From the NCBI GenBank assembly GCA_006384855.1, contig VCJN01002218.1, positions 21,339 to 85,338 of the forward strand: 64,000 bases of DNA, in the 5' to 3' direction. Origin of the DNA: Tetraselmis striata (lineage: Eukaryota; Chlorophyta; Chlorodendrophyceae; Chlorodendrales; Chlorodendraceae). Positions 61,230-64,000 of the stretch are shown here, one piece after another. Position numbers and translations under genes: made by a program. Numbering within the stretch: position 1 is the stretch's first letter; each line of letters starts with the position of its first letter. A model generated the notes under the pieces. It ran no database searches. It saw nothing but the letters and a program-made list of their open reading frames with translations, and was not told the DNA's origin.

Positions 61230-63260
61230 ATTTTAATTCCTCCGCGAGCAATATGTCGCCACCATAGTGACGCCCATCGCAACATCCGCAACAGCTGAAA
61301 CGCTGCCGGTTAACTAGTTCCATAAGATTATGCTCCGACACCTCATGCCGATCTCTTTTGGTGCGTATAACCCATCCATCTATAGGTGGAGCGCCTTGAG
61401 AGCTAGCGCCGTGTAGGTTATGCAAGGCACGCCGGTGTGTACGCACCACGTACGTTGGGGCGGTATCAACCGAGGGACCAACACCTGCCCGGTAATCTCG
61501 TCCGAATGAGCGTACGCATCGCGATCGCGCGTGTCGCGAAAGTACGAGGTTACTTCAGCTGCCCTCAAAGATGTAGACTACGCCGCAGACACCAGTGCTG
61601 CCCGGTTTTAAACGCCGCTGGTCCAGCTAGGTGTACTACGCCGGCGTGTACGCCGTTGCGCTCATCGCAGCGTCATCAACGGGGGGATCCGCTGCCGGTA
61701 GTAAGCTAGTTTTGGATATTTCTCGACCCCCGTGCCGATATCAGCGGGTGCCTAAGCCCGACACATATGTGGGGTGCCACAAGGACTAGCGCATCGCAGG
61801 CGGTCTTGCGAGGCATGCCGGCGTATACGCGCCGCGTACGACGGGGCGTTATCTACAAAGGGACCATCTGCCGGTTACCTGCGTCCGCCGAGTGCCCATA
61901 ATGATACGCATCGCGATCGCGCGTTTTGCGGCGGTACGAAGCAATAATCGCAGGGTAAACTTCGTCCGAGCGCGTGTACCAGTACGGCATTACGCATCGC
62001 GATCGTGTATGGCGCACTCATATCAATATACGATGTTACTTCGGCGTGACTTTGCCCTTCAACATAGATTGAGGTTACACCGTAGCCATCCGAAGGCGCC
62101 GGAAATATAACCACCCGCTAGGCCAACGAGGTGTACGCATGCGCGTGTGCGTACTCGTGCCCATATTGCATCGTCATCAACAGTTGACTTTTTGCCGGCA
62201 AGCTAGCTCGACGTAATTCCCCGACCCCTCACACCGATCTCGACGGGTGCGCGTGACCAACGGCGGAGCGCAACGAAAACTAGTTCCTTGTAGGCTTTGC
62301 AAAGCCCGCCGACGTGTACGTGCAACATACGACCGGTCGCAATCAACTGAGAGACCCTCTGCCGGTACACTTCGTCCGAGCGAATATACTGCCGTTCGTA
62401 TCACGATAATGCGTGGCGCGGTAATACGAGGTTACTTCGGCCGCCTCTCAGGGATTCTAGGTTACGCCGTAGCCAACGGCGCCCAAAATACAAACGCCCG
62501 CTGGTCTAGCTATAGGTGTACTCCGGCGTGTTCGCGGTTGCGCTCGGTATCGCAGCGTCATCAACACCGTGCTCCGCTAGCTGCCGGTAATAAAGCTTGT
62601 TCGACGTACTTCTCCGACCCCCGTGTCGATCTCCATGGGTAGTGCGTACAATATGACATCATACAGTGCCGAAGCACGACAAGAACCAACGCCTTGCAGG
62701 TCATGTAAGGCACGCCGGCGTGCACGCGCTGCGTACGAGGCGGCGACATCAAGTTACTAGGGACCAACTGCATGTTAACATCGTCCGTGTGAGCGTACAT
62801 GTACGCATCACGATCGTGCGTGGTACGACCGTACGAGGTTAATTGCCACTTCGGCTGCTCTTCGGTAGAGATTTAGAATACGCCAAAGACAGCGGCGCCA
62901 AGATTAACACCCGCTGGTCCAACTAGGTGTACGCCAGCATGTACGCAGATGCGCGCATCGCGCGGCGGCATCAGCAGCGTGCCCCGCTGCCGGTATTAAA
63001 GGTAGAACGAGGTACTTCCCCGACCTCTGTGCCGATCTCCACGGGTGCACATGACCGATATGTTGCCGGAGCGCAACGAGAACTAGCGCCTCGCGGGTCT
63101 TGCATGGCATGCCCGCGTGATCGTGCCGCGAAAGACGAGGTGCTACCAAGAAAGGGACCATCTGCCGGCGCGTCACATCGTCCGTCGTGTGGGCGCACAT
63201 GCAGTATAATGTACACGCAATCGTGTGTCATACGGCGGTATGTACGATGACACTTCGGCT
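61230..63260. repeat. Degenerate tandem array, period about 390 bp
   Basis: About five units are marked by GCAAGGCACGCCGGCGTGTACG-like blocks starting near 61425, 61806, 62293, 62704 and 63100. Each unit also carries CATCGCGATCGCG-like, CGCTGGTCCAGCTAGGTGTA-like and CCCGTGCCGATCTC-like blocks. Each seems to contain two related halves of about 190 bp. Divergence between units is high and spacing varies (about 380-490 bp). No coding potential. Confidence 0.75.
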
Positions 63261-64000
63261 GCTACTCAAGGATGATTGAGGTATCACCGTCATAATTTGT
63301 GTTTATTAGTTCCAGAGTTTAGTTAGTAATCAAGTATTGTGTCAACACCTAGGACTTACCTGCTTTTATTTTGCCCGCTTTTCCTTCACAGCGCCCTGGA
63401 TTTCATTGGAAATGGGAACATTTTCTGGTTATCGCGTCGGGCCCTCCCTGGCATTGCCTTTTTTGTTGCACATGTATCGCACTCCCGAAATGCTTATTAT
63501 GCTCCGCGGGATGGGGCTTGCCCCAACTCGCATTACTCGAATGGGCTGACGCCCAAACTACGGGTAGGGCGGACCTTTCGTGGTTAGTGCCGGGTATTTT
63601 GATGGCAGTGTTTCGACGGCGATCCCACAGCAGTGCTGGAATTTCCGTCACTGGCCCTCAATTTATCTTGCAGAATGCTTGGGCAATATTTGATTGTTGA
63701 CTACGCATGACGGAGCGTCGCCGCCTACCCAGGGTAATTTCCGTAACTGGATTGCTGCCTGCTAACGGCCCTCGTACAGACGCTGCAAGGGTTTCACTGT
63801 AGTTATCAGTCCTGTCCCGCGGGCGAGAAAAAGGACATCGTGTTGATCCCCCATTTAAGTTGCATGAGCTAGCTGCAAACAAGAAACGCCCGGAATGGGC
63901 AATCAGGAAACATCCACTACAGCAGTTGCGATCCGCCCCTATTCGTTATTCCACGTAGTGGCATATCGCAGCGTGCGCAATACTTTGGTACCAGGTACGT
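63261..64000. repeat. Dispersed repeat copies at the right edge
   Basis: 63733-63825 is a + strand copy of the short dispersed repeat also seen at 15466-15560 (-), 26016-26098 (+) and 37985-38070 (-). 63848-63930 (reverse) resembles the tail at 25405-25474. The rest shows no gene. Confidence 0.55.

Overview
This window looks like nuclear DNA of a green alga, probably a chlorophyte. Coding exons are GC-rich and split by many short introns with canonical junctions. The recognisable genes are algal or plastid in character: ferredoxin-nitrite reductase, a Rieske oxygenase of the pheophorbide a oxygenase family, a plant-type Eyes Absent phosphatase, and a TKL-type receptor kinase. I cannot name the species. 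Exon coordinates were worked out by hand from splice signals, reading phase and family motifs.

Layout. About 0.1-6.5 kb (-) holds a 12-exon gene for a type II membrane protein with two laminin-G-like domains. 6.5-10.2 kb has no gene I can recognise. 10.2-16.1 kb (-) is the Rieske oxygenase. 16.6-25.5 kb is a graveyard of mobile elements: tRNA-like sequence, a DIRS reverse transcriptase fragment, a decayed LINE on the - strand and a second LINE tail on the + strand. 26.6-33.1 kb (+) is a 13-exon receptor kinase with a signal peptide, a predicted beta-helix-like ectodomain, two kringle domains, one membrane segment and a TKL kinase domain. 34.0-37.4 kb (-) is the EYA phosphatase. A 0.5-kb MITE-like element follows at 37.8-38.3 kb. 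38.8-41.3 kb (-) is nitrite reductase. 43.2-49.9 kb holds LINE copies, one of them split by a 1.2-kb terminal-inverted-repeat element, and a CTGCAG-rich minisatellite. 50.2-53.7 kb (+) is a sodium:solute symporter. 54.6-55.7 kb (+) is an organelle-targeted EF-hand protein. 57.4-64 kb is repeats: a LINE tail, a DIRS element with RNase H and tyrosine recombinase remains, and a degenerate tandem array with a period of about 390 bp.

The host genes do not form an operon or an obvious pathway. Nitrite reductase points to nitrate assimilation in the plastid, the Rieske enzyme to chlorophyll or tetrapyrrole metabolism, and the symporter to solute uptake. The two membrane proteins with extracellular modules suggest cell-surface recognition.

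The most notable item is the kringle receptor kinase. One of its kringle domains is completed by an 8-nt microexon. Other recurring features are long homopolymer C tracts on the sense strand of introns, two GC-AG introns, and single-base frameshifts in otherwise intact genes. The frameshifts may be assembly errors.
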